Below the pieces are notes generated by a model that worked only from the letters and a program-made list of their open reading frames with translations, was not told the origin of the DNA and did not search any database. Positions 24,346 through 38,800 of a stretch of DNA of 64,000 nt are shown here, in pieces (within the stretch, counting starts at the first letter, position 1; every line of letters begins with the position of its first letter). The position numbers and the translations under genes were made by a program. The DNA lies in contig NC_089980.1 of assembly GCF_036417845.1 (NCBI RefSeq), forward strand, positions 53,070,501 to 53,134,500, written 5' to 3'. The stretch comes from Apteryx mantelli (lineage: Eukaryota > Chordata > Aves > Apterygiformes > Apterygidae).

Positions 24346-27300
24346 TGATCTCTTTCATCAAAGAGTCAGGAAAGCAAAGCAGCCAAAGCCAAACAGAGGT
24401 CTTATTTGCAGGTCCCCTTTTTTCCTCATGACTATCCATTTTTATAGGCTTTCATCATCTCGTTGCCAGCGCTTTTTTGATTGATAGGTTCTGAAGTTTT
24501 TTGTATGGCACTTGTATGGCCACAACATTCCAGTTCATTTAATGCTACCAGTGTAACACACTGAGCATTAAGTTGCTTTTTAGACAGATAAAGGTAAGTT
24601 AAGCCTAGAATTCGGAAAACAAGAATAACTAATTTAATGAGACTAATGATCACTCTGTCCTCAGTCTGTGAATTGACAGAAAAACAGTGCAATTCTAAGC
24701 CAAAGCCAAATTCTGCACTGCAGTTATGCAACACAATACTGGAATTACCTTTGGCAATTACATTTCTACTGAAGCTTTGACAGGGAAATGATGAAGAAAA
24801 ACTTCTCAGAAGAAGAAAAGCTATATGCATAAAATACCACCCCTTATCTCTTCATAATAATGCATTCGATTTCTATTAATGTACACAAATACAATGTAAT
24901 GTCCACTTGATTCTGTTCAACTTACAATAATTTTAAAAAACTAAAGTTAATAACCAGAATTTAAATACAATTTAAGCAAGAAGCTACATGTATGGCAGAA
25001 GAGCATGCCAGAACAGCCTTCCTTAATACCTTGGGTAGTGGAATTCATTCTTCCAGCAGATTAAGAAGTAGTATCAGTTGGCCCACAGCATCCTGACGAA
25101 GCCCTCTGATGAAGTCTCCCTCACCTCTTCCTAATTCATTTCCCATTAGCGAGCTAACATGAAGATACGAAATACTTTTTGATAATAGTCTCCAACAAAC
25201 TGTTATTTGCTATAAATACTGATCGAAAAAACCATATAGCCCCTACATAACTTAGAACTCTTCTCCCTTCATGCTGTAAGCATCCTCAAAACCATGCTTG
25301 CGGTCCTCCTGACCAAATAAAGTAAGGATTCATTCAAAATTTGTCAACATTCAACCTCCACTCCAGTTTAAAGCCACTTACAATTACATAAGTAGGATCT
25401 TGTAGCAGCCAGGACACAAGAACTCCAATCAAAACACAGGAATCTTTGTTAGGAAATGTACTCTAATAGGTCTATCATCTGCCAAACTAAGGACCAGAAA
25501 TAGTTATGAAAAAATGTTATATAGAATATTATGCTAATTAGGCTACAGAAAATATTACTCAAAAAAACCTAAAATCTAATTTGAGCAGCATTATTCCCAT
25601 GCGGCTTTACACGATCATACATCAGAGTTCCACATTTTAAACTTTGTGGAATATGCAAAATAAACCTCTATAAAATTATGGATTTTCTGTGGTATGATAT
25701 GTCCTTTTTTCATTCACAGATGTGAATAAAGTTTCTTCTCTCCCTTTTTCTCCTTCACCATGAACTCTTGCTAAAGACACTTCCACTTGTTCGCATTTAC
25801 GATCTGTTAAAGAGCTTGGCATAACTCAAGAGCTGCCTGTGCATATCTGTTTGAGTTCTTCTGGGAGCACTGAAACCAGTAAGGCCTGACTTCTGACGGA
25901 TTTGGGTCATATATCTCCTCTTTCATGCTGACTTTAACAGTGGTGCTTGAAAATGTAACCACATTATGGGACAGAAAATGACAGCTGGGTGGGGGTAGAG
26001 GCAGGGATTTTAAGAAGCGCTTTGAGCGCTAAGACTACAACACAGACCAATTCGGAAATAAAATCTAATTACTTCTAAAGAAAAAGAGAGTGTAACCATA
26101 TTATTCCAGAAAGGCATTTTACTTAACTGCAAAAACGCATGACTAAACTGTTAAATTATACGATTTTAAAAGCAAGTATTAAGCCACGGCTGGTACTGCT
26201 GAAAGGGAGCCCTGGAAAGAGCCCTGCTCTCAGCACCCTCCTACCTTTCCTTCCCCAGGGAGGAACAACAAACCCACCTGGAGACAAATCTCTGTCCACC
26301 TCAAACACCCCCATCTGACTAAAGTCACAATATAGTTATATATGCCAACATTCACCTCATTTGTCATGCCCAGTTAATTTCAAAAGACAGATATCCACTT
26401 TATGTTGATTGTTGGTAAAAGAAAGGGAACAATCAGAATTTAGAAAAATCAACACTTCAACAATTTTAGCATAAACATCTACCTAAATGCACCCTACTGA
26501 CGAGCATGGGATGTTAAATTGCTCTAGGAACATGCCAAGGAGAAAGTAACACATAATTATAAGCTTAACCTGTTACATCAAAAGAATGTAACAGGGAAAA
26601 AAAAAGACAGTATTGTACAAAACTAAAATCATCACTCACCCCGCTAGCCAACGAAGAGGAGAAAAAAAAGCCATCATCTTAAGTATTCTTCAATAGATGA
26701 TAACATGTTCCGCTCTATCTCACATCCTATCTGACCTCCTGTCTTACATCCACACTGCCCAAGTATTAGCTATAATAGAAGACCCCTACTCGTTGCTGAA
26801 ATTTCTTGCTTCCTAGGGCTTGCTGTGAGATTACTATTGCTTCTCAACACCTAAGCCTCAACTGTGTTTGCAGTGGTAACGATTCCCAAAGCAAAGCTAA
26901 TGAAATTTGCATATTTTTATGGACTGTGGTTTCCCAAAATCCACATCTATTAACCAAACGATTACTGAAGTTAATAACCAAGCTTTAGAAAGCAACAGAT
27001 CCAAGCTTGCAGGAGAGTCATCAAAAGAAACATCAATTTATATACCAAACTGGTAAATAAAATATACACAATAAATTTAACTTAACCTAATGCTATATTT
27101 CCATTTTAAAAAGTCATAAAGTATGCCTAAAACAAGAATTTATGGTTCTCTTTAAACATAATTCAATGATCATCTGCATACATTAGAAACCCAATGGCAC
27201 TTTTTGATTTAAGTGGGACCATTCTCCTACTACTTATTCAGACATAAAAACATTCTCCTGTATATTCCCTGCGCAGACAGAGCTATGGAGCATGACATGG

Positions 27301-30300
27301 TGGACCCCAACTCCTGTTTTGCCCTGAGAAAGCACAGACGATAGCATGCTTGACATTGTAAAGCCTTCCTCCATCTAGAGTGGCTCTTCCCTAGAAAAAT
27401 TCCCAGTCATGCTTCAATAGGTTATTTTAAACTTCAAATACTGTACAAGCAGCAATGAAAAACATGAAGCAAAATAACCAGTTTAATAGACGCTCTAATC
27501 TGGAATGACAAACTGAAAACAAATGACCTAATCTAATCATGATTATTGCTATAGTAAAGTTATATTAATAAAAATCATCTGCTGAAGCTAGGTATTTAAC
27601 CTACAACAAACTGTTCCTCTTTCTGAATTACAAGCACTAATAACTTTCTCGAAGACAAGTCAGTTGAAAAGGAAATTTTTCCCCATCATTCAGTAAAATT
27701 TTTCCATATTTAATAATAGAAAACTTGAAAATTTCCCAGAACTTTAGACAGAACATAGGTTATAGAGCTCTTTATGGCCTGGATTCTAAAATCTGCACAG
27801 AGATTGCCAAGAGTCAAATATCAGGTTCTAAATCAAATAAATCTTCATCCAAAAAAATCAATTAAGTTATGCAAAACTATAATCCCAGGATTTTTTTTTT
27901 TTCCCCTCAGGCTCCAAAATCAGTTTTTCCAGAGATCTGTGGGAAGGGGTAAATTCTGCCCACAACTTCAGAGGGAGAAGTGTTCCTCATTTTGCTTTAA
28001 GAAACCTCATGAGCAATAGGGGAGCTGAACGCTATTTATGATGTTAATTTTAAATTATAGTTTAAAATCTTTTTATTCCAATTGTTTTGAAGACATGGTG
28101 GACATACTGATCAGAAAGACTGATACTAATTCTAGGCTATCATTTCCAGTTTTTGAAGTTTGTTCATATTCCTGCCATTTATTTTCAAGTGGCACACGAT
28201 TTTAGACAAACGCACCTCAAAACAACATGATACGATGGGTGAGATCAAATTTTAAAGAGTAAATGGCTAGATACAAGATTGGCATTCACATCACTGTGCA
28301 AATAAATACTTTAATCCACCCCCAAAATATCAGTATCATATTAGAAATTCTGATATTTTGACATTTTGCAGATTTTAAGTCTGCATCTATTCATATCTAT
28401 ACCTTCCAAATGATCTTAAGTACAAAAGAATTTGCTTTTTTCCATCTGTACTTATTCTTATGTATACTTACACAAAGTCATCTCTTTTGATAATGAATTT
28501 ATTTAGTTTTGCTACACAGATTTGAAAAATATGTGGAAAGAGGGAGGACAAAAACTTTGGTTATGTCCTCCAGGTAAGTAGAATACACATAAATAATGTA
28601 CTATCTGACTGTCAGAATATAAGGGCTGCTTCGATTTCCCCTCAGCACCCACTACTATACACATCTGTGCTTCTAAGGTCAATACGCATTTATTGTCTGC
28701 TCTTACTCAGTCTCTGAGTAGAATACACTCCTTCAGTATTTTCACCGATAGTGAGTTACATTAGTTTGCCACAAGGTCAAGAAAATTAACTATGGAAAGG
28801 AAAAGGTATCATATGATAAAGCATGTCCATGGAATAGCTCCATCAGTGAACAGACTCCTGAGAACCCATACAGAGATACCTTGGATACCTGGAAGGACTT
28901 GCCCCAAATCCAGAGCAGTCATGCAGTCTCAAAACACAAACTCAGCTGTATTTCCAAGTTTATGGTACAAATGCTTTGAGAGGTCACCAGATGCTCAGAA
29001 GAAAACTTAGGCATGTTTCTGAATCAAAAACACAATGATGATAATCAAAATCACTTCAGAGGGTCACAAATACCAGTAAAGATAGCCTTCTCAGTCTGAA
29101 ACAATTTTCTAACAGTGAAAAGTCTGTTACATTTGATCAAAATATTTGCTCCTAAGTAAAAAGATAGTTATTTCTACTGTGAAAATCTCAAAATGATTTT
29201 TAAACAAGCAGTAAAAACTCAACAGCCAAGTTTATTGTTTAAATTCTGTGAACTTTTTTGAATGCAATGCTAGGAATGTTAAGCGAGTGTCTTACTTTTT
29301 GACTGAATCTCTTTAACAATCCTAAGTACAATCCAAATGTATTTAGCTGAAATCAGTAGCCAGGTAACACAAAAAAGTGTCCTAATAACGGGAAGACTGT
29401 CTTATAGTCCCAGTGGTCTGTTCATCTGTTTGATCATTCTAATCCAGGAAATAAAATGTTGTCTAGGAAGAAATATTAGAATCACAATTTCCTACATCTT
29501 CTGAAAAATTTCTGATAGGGATTGTATCTGAAACAAATACTAATCCTATCCATCATACATAAAGGATAGAACTAAAGTTCTAGTTTATCAAGGGTTTTTT
29601 TTTGTTTTTTTTGTTTTTTTTTTTAAACACAACTTCCACAATGTACTTGTAGAAGTCAGGTGAAACAGGGACTATCTGAAAACTCTGGACAGAAAAATAG
29701 TACCCATTTCTCCTGAGATGTCCTGCAGATCTTCCTGCAGCTGCAGCAGCAGTTTTCCTCCTTCTTTCCTCCCTTGCTGCCTGGGTAGCCAGCTGGACTC
29801 AAACCCAGGACAGAGATGGGCAGTAAATATAGGGACTTGCTCCTCTTAACCGGAGGATGAGTTCATGTTTGCAGTTGAAAGTGCAAAAGAACAGATGGAA
29901 AGCACAGAAACCCCATTCTCTCCATAAAGCACAATCATGGATTGCAAGAAAAAAGGGAGCTTTGCTTTTACAGTTCCTCCAGGATTGACCAGAAATTAGC
30001 AGATTTTTACAGTGTTAAAACACCATCGGAACAAGTAAAATAATTAAAAAGCTACTTAAAGTTGATTTTTCGCCACTGTTTCTTCAACAAGGGAGCACAA
30101 CTCTGTTGTCAAGCCTACAAGTCGTTTCACTACTCTTAACTCCAGCTCACTCTGTGGTAAGCTGTACCTTTTCCTCAGTTCTGCTTTTTATGATTATCTC
30201 ATCCTTTAATCCATTTTATTCTGTCTGAAGAGTGAACTGCACACTCTAAAGATGAATGTCAGGCATTTTTTGGTTTTTGTTTTGTTTTGTTTTTTTAATG

Positions 30301-30947
30301 AATCATCTAGCACAAAGGGGGCCCTCATCTTCCACTGAGGTTCCCAGCAGTTACTGTATTAGAGACAATAATTCTCTCCACATTGCTGATGGCAAGTGTC
30401 CCAAAGACAGCAGGAGTCCTTTTAACCAGCACACTAGGGTGAATATAAAGACGCTCTTGAGAAGAGTTTCCTGTAAAATATTGAGAAGCTGGCAGATTGG
30501 ACAGGAGATTTTAAGACTTTTTGCCATGAGTCAATTTGGAAGAGCTATAGCTGCCAGGAAAGCAAGCTCTCTGGAAGTGGAGAACGTCTAAAGACTTGTT
30601 GCTAGAGGCAGCTGAAGTAGCCAAGAGTCTCTGGAAAAAATTCATTGAATCTATACTTTCTCCCACATCACCTGTCTGCTTCTTTTTTATACTGTTATAA
30701 GGTAAACAGAACATAAGTTTCTGAATATGGGAGATGTCTGATTATTTTATTTCACACACCGAGAAGTAAGACCAAAGGTAACTTTATAGAAAGAATGCCT
30801 CTAAGACTTGCTGTTTAAGGTATCACTGTCATTCGCTATAAATGTTGCTAGCATGTAAAAACATATTTGCCTGTACTAGAGTGATAGGAATGGGAAACGT
30901 ACAGAAACTATTCTTAAGAAAGCTGAAAAAAAATTATTTCATAGGCA
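24346..30947. other. Intron stretch without a supported gene
   Basis: AT-rich intron. A 132-codon minus-strand frame at 24432-24830 has no family resemblance and lies in ordinary-composition sequence, so I treat it as chance. One T-rich tract is at 29594. Confidence 0.6.
29594..29624. repeat. T-rich tract with G interruptions
   Basis: T runs of 8-11 separated by single G residues, about 31 bp. Confidence 0.9.
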
Positions 30948-30981
30948 GTCAGCTACAAAACGTAGTCAGCTACAAAACGTA
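30948..30981. repeat. 17-bp tandem duplication
   Basis: GTCAGCTACAAAACGTA occurs at 30948-30964 and again at 30965-30981, head to tail and identical. It is a small replication-slippage duplication. Confidence 0.95.
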
Positions 30982-33900
30982 GATCATGGATGAGAGAGAT
31001 AAAACCTTCAATTCTATCTATCTCACTTACTCAGCTGCACTTTACATAAAGGTATTTATCTGGGGCACATTTTCCTGAAAACAAAGACTGGAAGCACTGT
31101 CTGAACAGACAATGCAGAGGAGCCCCATCCAAAGACGGAAAGATTTCACCCAACGTTTCCATTGTTACACACCTTATAACTCACTCAGGGACATGTCATA
31201 GATTTGCATCCATCTCTGAGATCTGCTGCTCTGTAAACCAACAAATGTATTGTACATTTGTACTCTTGTACATCCTTTATGGTTTTTTTCCATCATCTTC
31301 CTTCATCTTCCCTGACATAGCATAGGTATAATATATTGGATCTTTTTGCTTTCTGAGAGAGCTAAAAACCTCACTGCCGGACACATATCAGATAATACCA
31401 GGAAAAAGTCTCCTTTAAGGCTGAGTTACATAAATGATTTTCTAGGACAGGAACTGTAAAGCGCAAGGCACACTTTGCTGACCAGATGTAAGAAAATGTA
31501 GCTACTTGTATAAAAAAAAAATACAAGTCTTGAATGTCCATTATCTTGCACCATGTATTATATAATTTACAGTTGTGCAAAATAAACAGAAACTCCGCCC
31601 TACACTTACTCTATGCTCATTTTCTGTATTAATGACTCCAGCAAGATGAAAGGCAGTAGACAAATCACAGCCATTTGCGTTGCTAAATATATGTGAAGAT
31701 GCAACTCCATTAAAAGTTTTTCTATATCTCAAATGTTAAGTTGAGCTACTGTATGCTTTATAGTCTAGGCACTGTAAAGAAGCAGAGGTGAAACTCACCT
31801 TCAGCTGCGCACACAGCTTACAAAGGCATGAAGGAAAAGACTGCAGATAAGACAGGAGAAAAGAAAGAACAGTGCATTAGCACTGAAATAACTGAAGGAA
31901 AAGAGGTAAGGCAGACAGCATATTCCACACTGCTTCATTGCATTTCACCAGCAGACGTCCTGTCCTGCCAGGTGCTCTCTCCATAGGACACAGCACTCAG
32001 GCCCCGACAGCCTCACGGACATTGAAGAATTCCATTTAAAAGCCCCCTGAGGTAAAACATCATTGCCTTCATTTCACAAACTGAAACAAGACAAACTGAA
32101 GGTAAAATGACTAATTCTGAGTGTCCAACACACACTGTCTAGAATCAGTGCTTTTGGAGTACCTAAACAACAGCTTACATATTCAAAACACATCGAACAC
32201 TGGCTTCTGTGGCACTTCTCCAAATCAGGTCCAAGCATTTCATGTTGGATCCCCCAGAAACATCTCCGAGAAGTTGGTCTGAAGTTGCTCAGTGCTGCAG
32301 AGGACCGGTGGCACAGCTGCAGCTACAGACACCAAGCCCCAGGGCATCCTCCTCTGCATCGCCCACCCTCCACGCCAGCGCTCTGATCAGAGCCAACAGG
32401 CAAGCGCTCACACTTCCTCATGACAGCTACATAAGACAGCCTGCAACAATGCAATTTAAAAAAGCAAAGGGTAAAACCTAAAATTCTAAGTTGAAAAACT
32501 ACCATCTGAATTTCTGTTTTTTAAAGAAAGGTAAGCAATAAATTTAATTTACCAAGCAAGCCATGCGATGGCCTCATGATAAGTAAACTATTGGATTCTG
32601 CTGCTGTAAGTAATTTTATTTGATTTTGGAGAGCAGAGAGCCTCTTCAGAGCTTCATTGTTACTTTTTAGTTGCAAATATAGCTTCTGCGACCAGGGATA
32701 CATAGTTTAAACTATAAACCAACATTGCATTTACATTTCGGCTACATGGAAAAAAAAAATCATTTATTAACAATTTTTTTATGCAAGCTTGTTTGATTTT
32801 TAAAATAATCTGACTTACGGATCAAACTATTTTAACACTGACAGAAATACTTAAAAGACAAATCATAACAGTTCCCAGGCAAGTTTTCATAGACATGCAG
32901 ACAGAAAGCCAAGTTTATCAAGGCGTTTGCTCATGCATTCACTGACAATTTTAGAACTGATCAAGCATCATGTGCATCAGCTTTTGGGCAGGATGGAAAC
33001 ACTGTTGGACACCGTTCTTGTTGACGTAGTGGATTTGGGACAGTTGACAGCTGATAAATAGAAATTAAGAACAGCTTCAGAAGTTGTGGGTTTCAAGGCA
33101 CAGAGAGCTCAAATCAATATTGCTTCTCTTGAAATCTGATGGTATCTCAGCAAACAGAGCGTGGTCAAACACTATAGGGGCCAAGTTCAGAAAACACAGT
33201 CTACACGTTGGTACAATTCACAGCAGTCACAACTGGGAATATCAATAAACTTTCCAAACATATTCAAGGTCTTAAAATTAAATATTTGAAAAACTTGCTT
33301 TTCAATTAATCAAACAGTCAGACTTGAAGTCAAACTGAAGACAGTCAATTAAAAGAGAAATGTTCAACTAGGCAACTTTGATCCTGGCTGGACAGGAAGA
33401 AACAAAAATTAATTCCTCCTTTTTATTCTTCATTTTTCTACAGTCAGGCAATAAGAAGACAAAACATAAGAAACACCTAGCATTTATTTAAACAGATAAT
33501 GTTTTTTATTATGAAAAGAAGAACATATCTCTTGAAGTGCCACTCAGTTATCAGCACTATCCATGCTAATACAGGATTTTCAGAGCATGATATTGTAACA
33601 GCATGGGGCTGTAATGACAGTGCTAGTTTAATATTCTCGAGTGGTTTTCTGCCAAATTTGGCAAGTCTGAGAACGACTCAAACTTTGGAATCAGATTTGA
33701 ACAATATCAGCACTTGCTGTGATATATCTGCTTCTCCATTCTTGTCATTGGGGCACTCAACAGCGGAAAATCCAGGCTCAGAACAAAGTCTAAATATTTC
33801 AATAGCAAAACCTGACCTGGCTAGCTATAATACTGCTAACTGCAGTGAAACAAGGACCTGAATTCAGAAGGAAAATATGTCTAGATTTTTATCCAGCCCA

Positions 33901-35279
33901 GGTGGGAGAAAGCCATATCAAGCATATTCTTCACTAAAACCCTCTGCAAACAGTGCTAGACAACACCGGCTTGTCACTTAAGCAAACAAAGGCTCTTTGC
34001 AACGGAAAGGCACGTCTTTGTTTCCTCAGCCAGGAGACGCGCTTACCAGAGCATGTTCAGGTTAACCTAGAAGCCTCCATACAACAGCTGCTACAACACA
34101 GGCAGCAAAGCAGCCCATCAGTTGGAACGTGGGGAAGACCAACGGAAGCAGCAGAGGGGCACTGTGCTGTTTCTAGGACATTGTAAAATTTGAAGTTGTT
34201 TATGAATACATTGCTGGTTTGAAAACGTAAATAGCAGTAAGGATTTTCCTACTTCAGTATCTCTGTCATAGGGATTTACAGAAGCACATAGCACTGCTTT
34301 GTTGGAACTGTCCATGACTATGTAATATTGTTGGCACTATGCTCTCAAGCCCAGTTATGGATCTTGATCACTCAGGAAAATTAACAAAATTGAAAAATTA
34401 AGGATACACAAATATATTACACCCAGGAAGATGACCACAGAAAAGGGTACAATTTCTGAAAACAGATAAATTCACATTACCATAATTTCAACCCAAATAT
34501 CAAATCCCAAATAATCTTAGCTGACCAATGAAAACTGAAATACTGTCTTGATGTGCATATTCTAATCATAACAATTGCACATGTTCATAAGGAGGCACCT
34601 TTTTAAGTTGGCCCATAAAGACAGACTGTGTATAACTTCCCAGCATACACTATATATTTTTCTTCCCAGCTGACACAAGCAAGAATTACTAATGCCTTCC
34701 AGATATCTTCCTGTTGAGATGAGCTGAGATTACCATTATATAACCATCAGCAGAAGACAAAACTCCAGTGCAAATGGATTTATGAAATCATTCACATAAG
34801 AAGAGTCTTAAGATTTAATAACAATCCAGATGTACACTGTAATACAAACTATCTGATAACCATTCTCATTTTCTATTTACTTCCCTAACAACTGAAAATT
34901 GAAACAGTTTTCAGGCATAGATTTGCTGGAAAGCTTTAAGGGGCATTAATGCACTACTACTCTTTCTCTGTCCTTCTCCCCATAGCATGCACTGCTGTGG
35001 TGCATTCTGCGTGTCACATAACACTCAGACTGCATTCAGGCTTGCTGTTGATATTACAGGTCAAGATCAATACCACATGCTTTTAGGGTACATGACCTAT
35101 TGTCCAATTGATTTGTAGAACAAATACCTTTTGACTTCTTTGTCCCAATACACAGAAAAATTATAATGTGAATGAATTAAAATGCATTTAGTTGCACAAG
35201 TAAGATAACAAAAAAAAAAATGCAGCTAACTACAAAAGTTTATTTTCTGGTAGGAAACCCAAGCTTCTGTGTTTAAACG
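30982..35279. other. Intron stretch without a supported gene
   Basis: AT-rich intron with the possible MIR remnant at 32057. A 120-codon plus-strand frame (33499-33861) of mixed composition matches nothing I know and has no evidence of being coding. Confidence 0.55.
32057..32150 (+). repeat. Possible MIR-type SINE remnant
   Basis: The text CATTTCACAAACTGAAAC followed by GAAGGTAAAATGACT resembles the MIR core (CATTTTACAGATGAGGAAAC...GGTTAAGTGACT) at scattered positions. The match is diverged and judged by eye. If real, it is an ancient amniote SINE fossil. Confidence 0.35.
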
Positions 35280-35826
35280 TTTGGACACATGCAAAAAATG
35301 GTCCATCCCAACAAGCAAGAAATCAAGCAAAGGCAGCAGGCAGCCTGCATGGATGAACGGGGAGATCCTGACTAAACTCCAACATGAAAAGGAAGCGTGT
35401 AAGAGGCAGAAGCACAGACAGGTGAGGCAAGAGGAATACACAGACACTGTCTGAGCTTGCAAGGATGGGGTTAGGAGAGCTAAAGCCCGCATGGAGTTGA
35501 ACCTGGCAAGGGACGTGAAAGGCAACAGGAAAGGCTTCTGTCAGTACCCTGACAGCACAGGAAGGCTAGGGGCAATGCGGGGCCGCTGCCGAATGGGGCA
35601 GGGGCCCTGGTGACAACGGGCCCAGAAAAGTCTGGGGGACTGCATGATGCCTTTGCCTCAGTCCTTCCTGGTAAGACCATCCCTCAGGAATCCCACATCA
35701 CGGACAGCAGAGGGGAAATCCAGATCAGTGAAGACTTATCCTTGGTGGGAGAGGATCAGATTAGGGATCACTTAAACAAATTGGACATGCATAAGTCCCT
35801 GGGCCGTGACGCGATGCACCCAACTG
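35280..35826 (+). mobile_element. CR1 LINE internal fragment (linker between endonuclease and RT)
   Basis: The translation matches CR1 ORF2 between the endonuclease and RT: RQPAWMNGEILTKL, KRQKHRQVRQEEYTD, then after an in-frame stop (near 35450) ACKDGVRRAKARMELNLARDVKGN, then after a frameshift GEIQISEDLSLVGEDQIRDHL and DMHKSLGRDAMHP. Similarity stops abruptly near 35826, before the RT catalytic motifs, and nothing 3' of it is present. The last ~220 bp overlaps the start of the copy at 6644. At least one nonsense change and one frameshift suggest an older element than that copy. Confidence 0.88.
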
Positions 35827-38800
35827 TAAAAAGTACCTATGCACATTTCACCGGAACAATCTTTAACTGAAGTTAAAAACAAACAAACAAAAAAACATAC
35901 TGGATTTCTTCTGAAATGTATAAATGATAATTTACTCACTCCTAGCCAGGCAAAAAAGAAACAAACAATCCAAGAAATGTAAACCAGAAAAAGGAAACAC
36001 AACACTATTCACACTGACTACAAATTGAAATGGATTTGTTCTCTAATGACCTGTCAGTAATTAAATAGCTAAAACAGATTTAAAGAATACAAGTTTTTTG
36101 TGAGTAAAAACAAAAAAAAAAGCCTGAAAAAATCCACAATAAAACCAAAAATAAGGCATTATTGAATTGTCTGAGGAAATTTAAAAGCACAATAAAGGAA
36201 GAACTTACAAGAAAAAAAATTTAAAAAAACACAAAATATAACTACATTAAAAACAGAAATGGTTATAAAGGGGAAACTGCCTCTGCAATAAAATTCTGAA
36301 GTAGAAAATATTCTCTGAAAACAGCTGCAATATAAGTAGTAAGGGGTAAACAAAATGACTGTGTCTATTTGAATGTAATCTATGGTAAATCCACTACATA
36401 GGAAAAAGCACCAGCACACAGACATGAAATTAAACCTGAGAACAGTACAAACTGGACTGAAGTCCTATCTCTCAGGACTGCAAACATTTATCCTGCTCTA
36501 AGTTATGAATTCATTCCAAATTTATCTTTTGGTAATTAGACATCACCAGAAGATAAAGTAAGGAAAAAAGTCAAAGAGGAAAAGAATGCATGGATTTTAA
36601 CTGAGAAGGCACCTAGACACTGGAACATATTTTCGAGAGAAATTATTAGTTCATAATAAAATATTAGCTGTTTAGGGGTTTTGGTTTTGTTTCAAACACA
36701 TGATTTAGCTTAACTGTACCTTAGTGGACTTCGGGCAGCCCACTTACATCCACAACAAACAACTCTCTGAAGTCACCAAACATCCAACCTTAGACAAGCA
36801 AGAACATCACTTGCTGAAGAGTGGAGGCTTGTGGTAACGTAGGAAAAGAGACTGAAGAGCAGCAGTGGGCTCTTTGAGCCTCTGCGAGCACAGCTACGTC
36901 CCTGACTTGTCACAGCTCAAAAAAGGGTTCTACGACACTTCCAGAAAAAGTGAAAAATAAGACAGAAATGTTCGTGTCAAGAGACAATATGCTTGGATTG
37001 CGGAGTGCAGAAATGACAAATTGTGTCTACTTTCACTACTTTCAGACAGCTCTTATATATTCAAGATTTAACTCTAAAAAAGAGTAGGTACAGCTGCCAG
37101 TAAAAATGAGAGAGAGCCTTAGCTATCAGGTGATTCTGAGAATATCTTCATCACTGAGCAGATACTGTTGCAAAAGCCTTCAAAGCCCAAAACCGTTTTC
37201 CTCAAATGTACAAGAGACAAGTCTCACAGGCTCCCGGCTGAGTAAATTGGAGATACTTAGCTCAGTTCAGAGTGGTATGTCAAAATCTGCCTGAGCTATT
37301 ATACTATACTAACATAAAGTAAAACTACTGGACTGTACTGAATAGCACAAGCCCAATCAAATCAGAAACACAAAAAGAGATCATTAAAGACTGTAATTTT
37401 GTACAGAAAGTGTGACTGACCTTCCCACCCCTAGGCCACGCAACGTGCTTCCCACCAGCTTAACAGGGCCAGCCCAATCAGTATTTCATGTCTCAGACCA
37501 CGGCTTATCAACAAACATGGTGAAAAAGGGGAAGGCACCGTCACTAATGAGCACTTCAGGAAGGTTGCTTCTGTACAACAGGCACCGCAAGGGAGACAGG
37601 GAGGTGTTCCCAGGAGGAGCTGACAAACTGGTGGCAAGGGCACCGGCAGCAGCACAACAGCGTGAAGCAATGACCAATGAGACTTTCTAGGGAAATAGGC
37701 AGTGACCAAGTTTCTGCTGCAATCCACATTTCTCAAGATTTTCCCTACTATGTGAACTACATTATTTACTTTACAAACAGACTATGGGAAGAGTTTGGGA
37801 AATGGTATTTTTCCTTTATTATTAAAAGCTACTTTCTTGAAATCACACCTACTCAGCAGTCATTTTGTCCCTGTTCAAATGACAGTTCCTTATTTTCCAC
37901 AGAAGCAGCAGCAATTTAATGTGGAATTCATGCTTATCCTCTTGAAAACTAGCCAAACCTTTAAATACTGTAGACATGATTTGAGAATTAAGTACTTATT
38001 TCTTATCTTCAGTTATTGTTTAAATGGAGCAGTAATGTAAATGCATTATTCTCCCTATTAGTCTGAGAACATGAAAAATACATCTAGCAAAAAAAGGGTA
38101 CATGTGATCCCTCAGGACATATGCATCCCATTTAAAACAAGTGAGTAGCCTAGTAGCTCAAAAGAAAAAAATTAAGTTGGGAAATTTCAGATAGATAGAT
38201 AGATAGATATGAGTAAATTTTATTCTTTGACCTACTTGGTAATGTGGACTTCTGCACATAATTACGACAAAGATAACACAAATTTTTGGTTTTGTTGTTA
38301 GGGCAGAAGGAGGTACTTCGTTTTTTCTTTCTCCCTGCCCCCAACCACAAAAGCTCAAAATCTTGTCTACGTATGTTGCTTTTGAAGATGGGACCAGGGT
38401 GTTCTGGAAAGTGTAATCCTATATCTTACATAAGAAAAAAGATCTATTGCTAAATTTTAAAACCAGGGTGTCTTTCTTAAAAAGAAAAACAAACAAAAAA
38501 AAACAATTGAAAGGAACTCAAGAGCTTGTGTTTCTTTTCTCCTAAAATTAACAGTATTTTTAGCCAACCTGGTATTTTTCGATTCTGTCTCTCAGGACTA
38601 CTGAAATAACCATTTCTCCAGATCTCCAAGCCTTAAGTGCCATGACTGGTGGGAATTAGTGACCTCCATTTTTGAGCATAAGGAGCACAGAGATGTCTGC
38701 CACTTGGTTACCATACAGTGCATCCTGCTACCTATAGACGCTGTCATTTGCAGTGTGCAGCTACCAACAAAAACAGCTGCTGTTTTCTCTCCTCTACATG

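Noticed and set aside
24432..24830. 132-codon minus-strand open frame
   Set aside because: No family resemblance, no splice or promoter context. Frames of this length are expected by chance in 64 kb on six frames.
33499..33861. 120-codon plus-strand open frame
   Set aside because: Mixed composition but unlike any family I know, and no flanking exon signals. Treated as chance.
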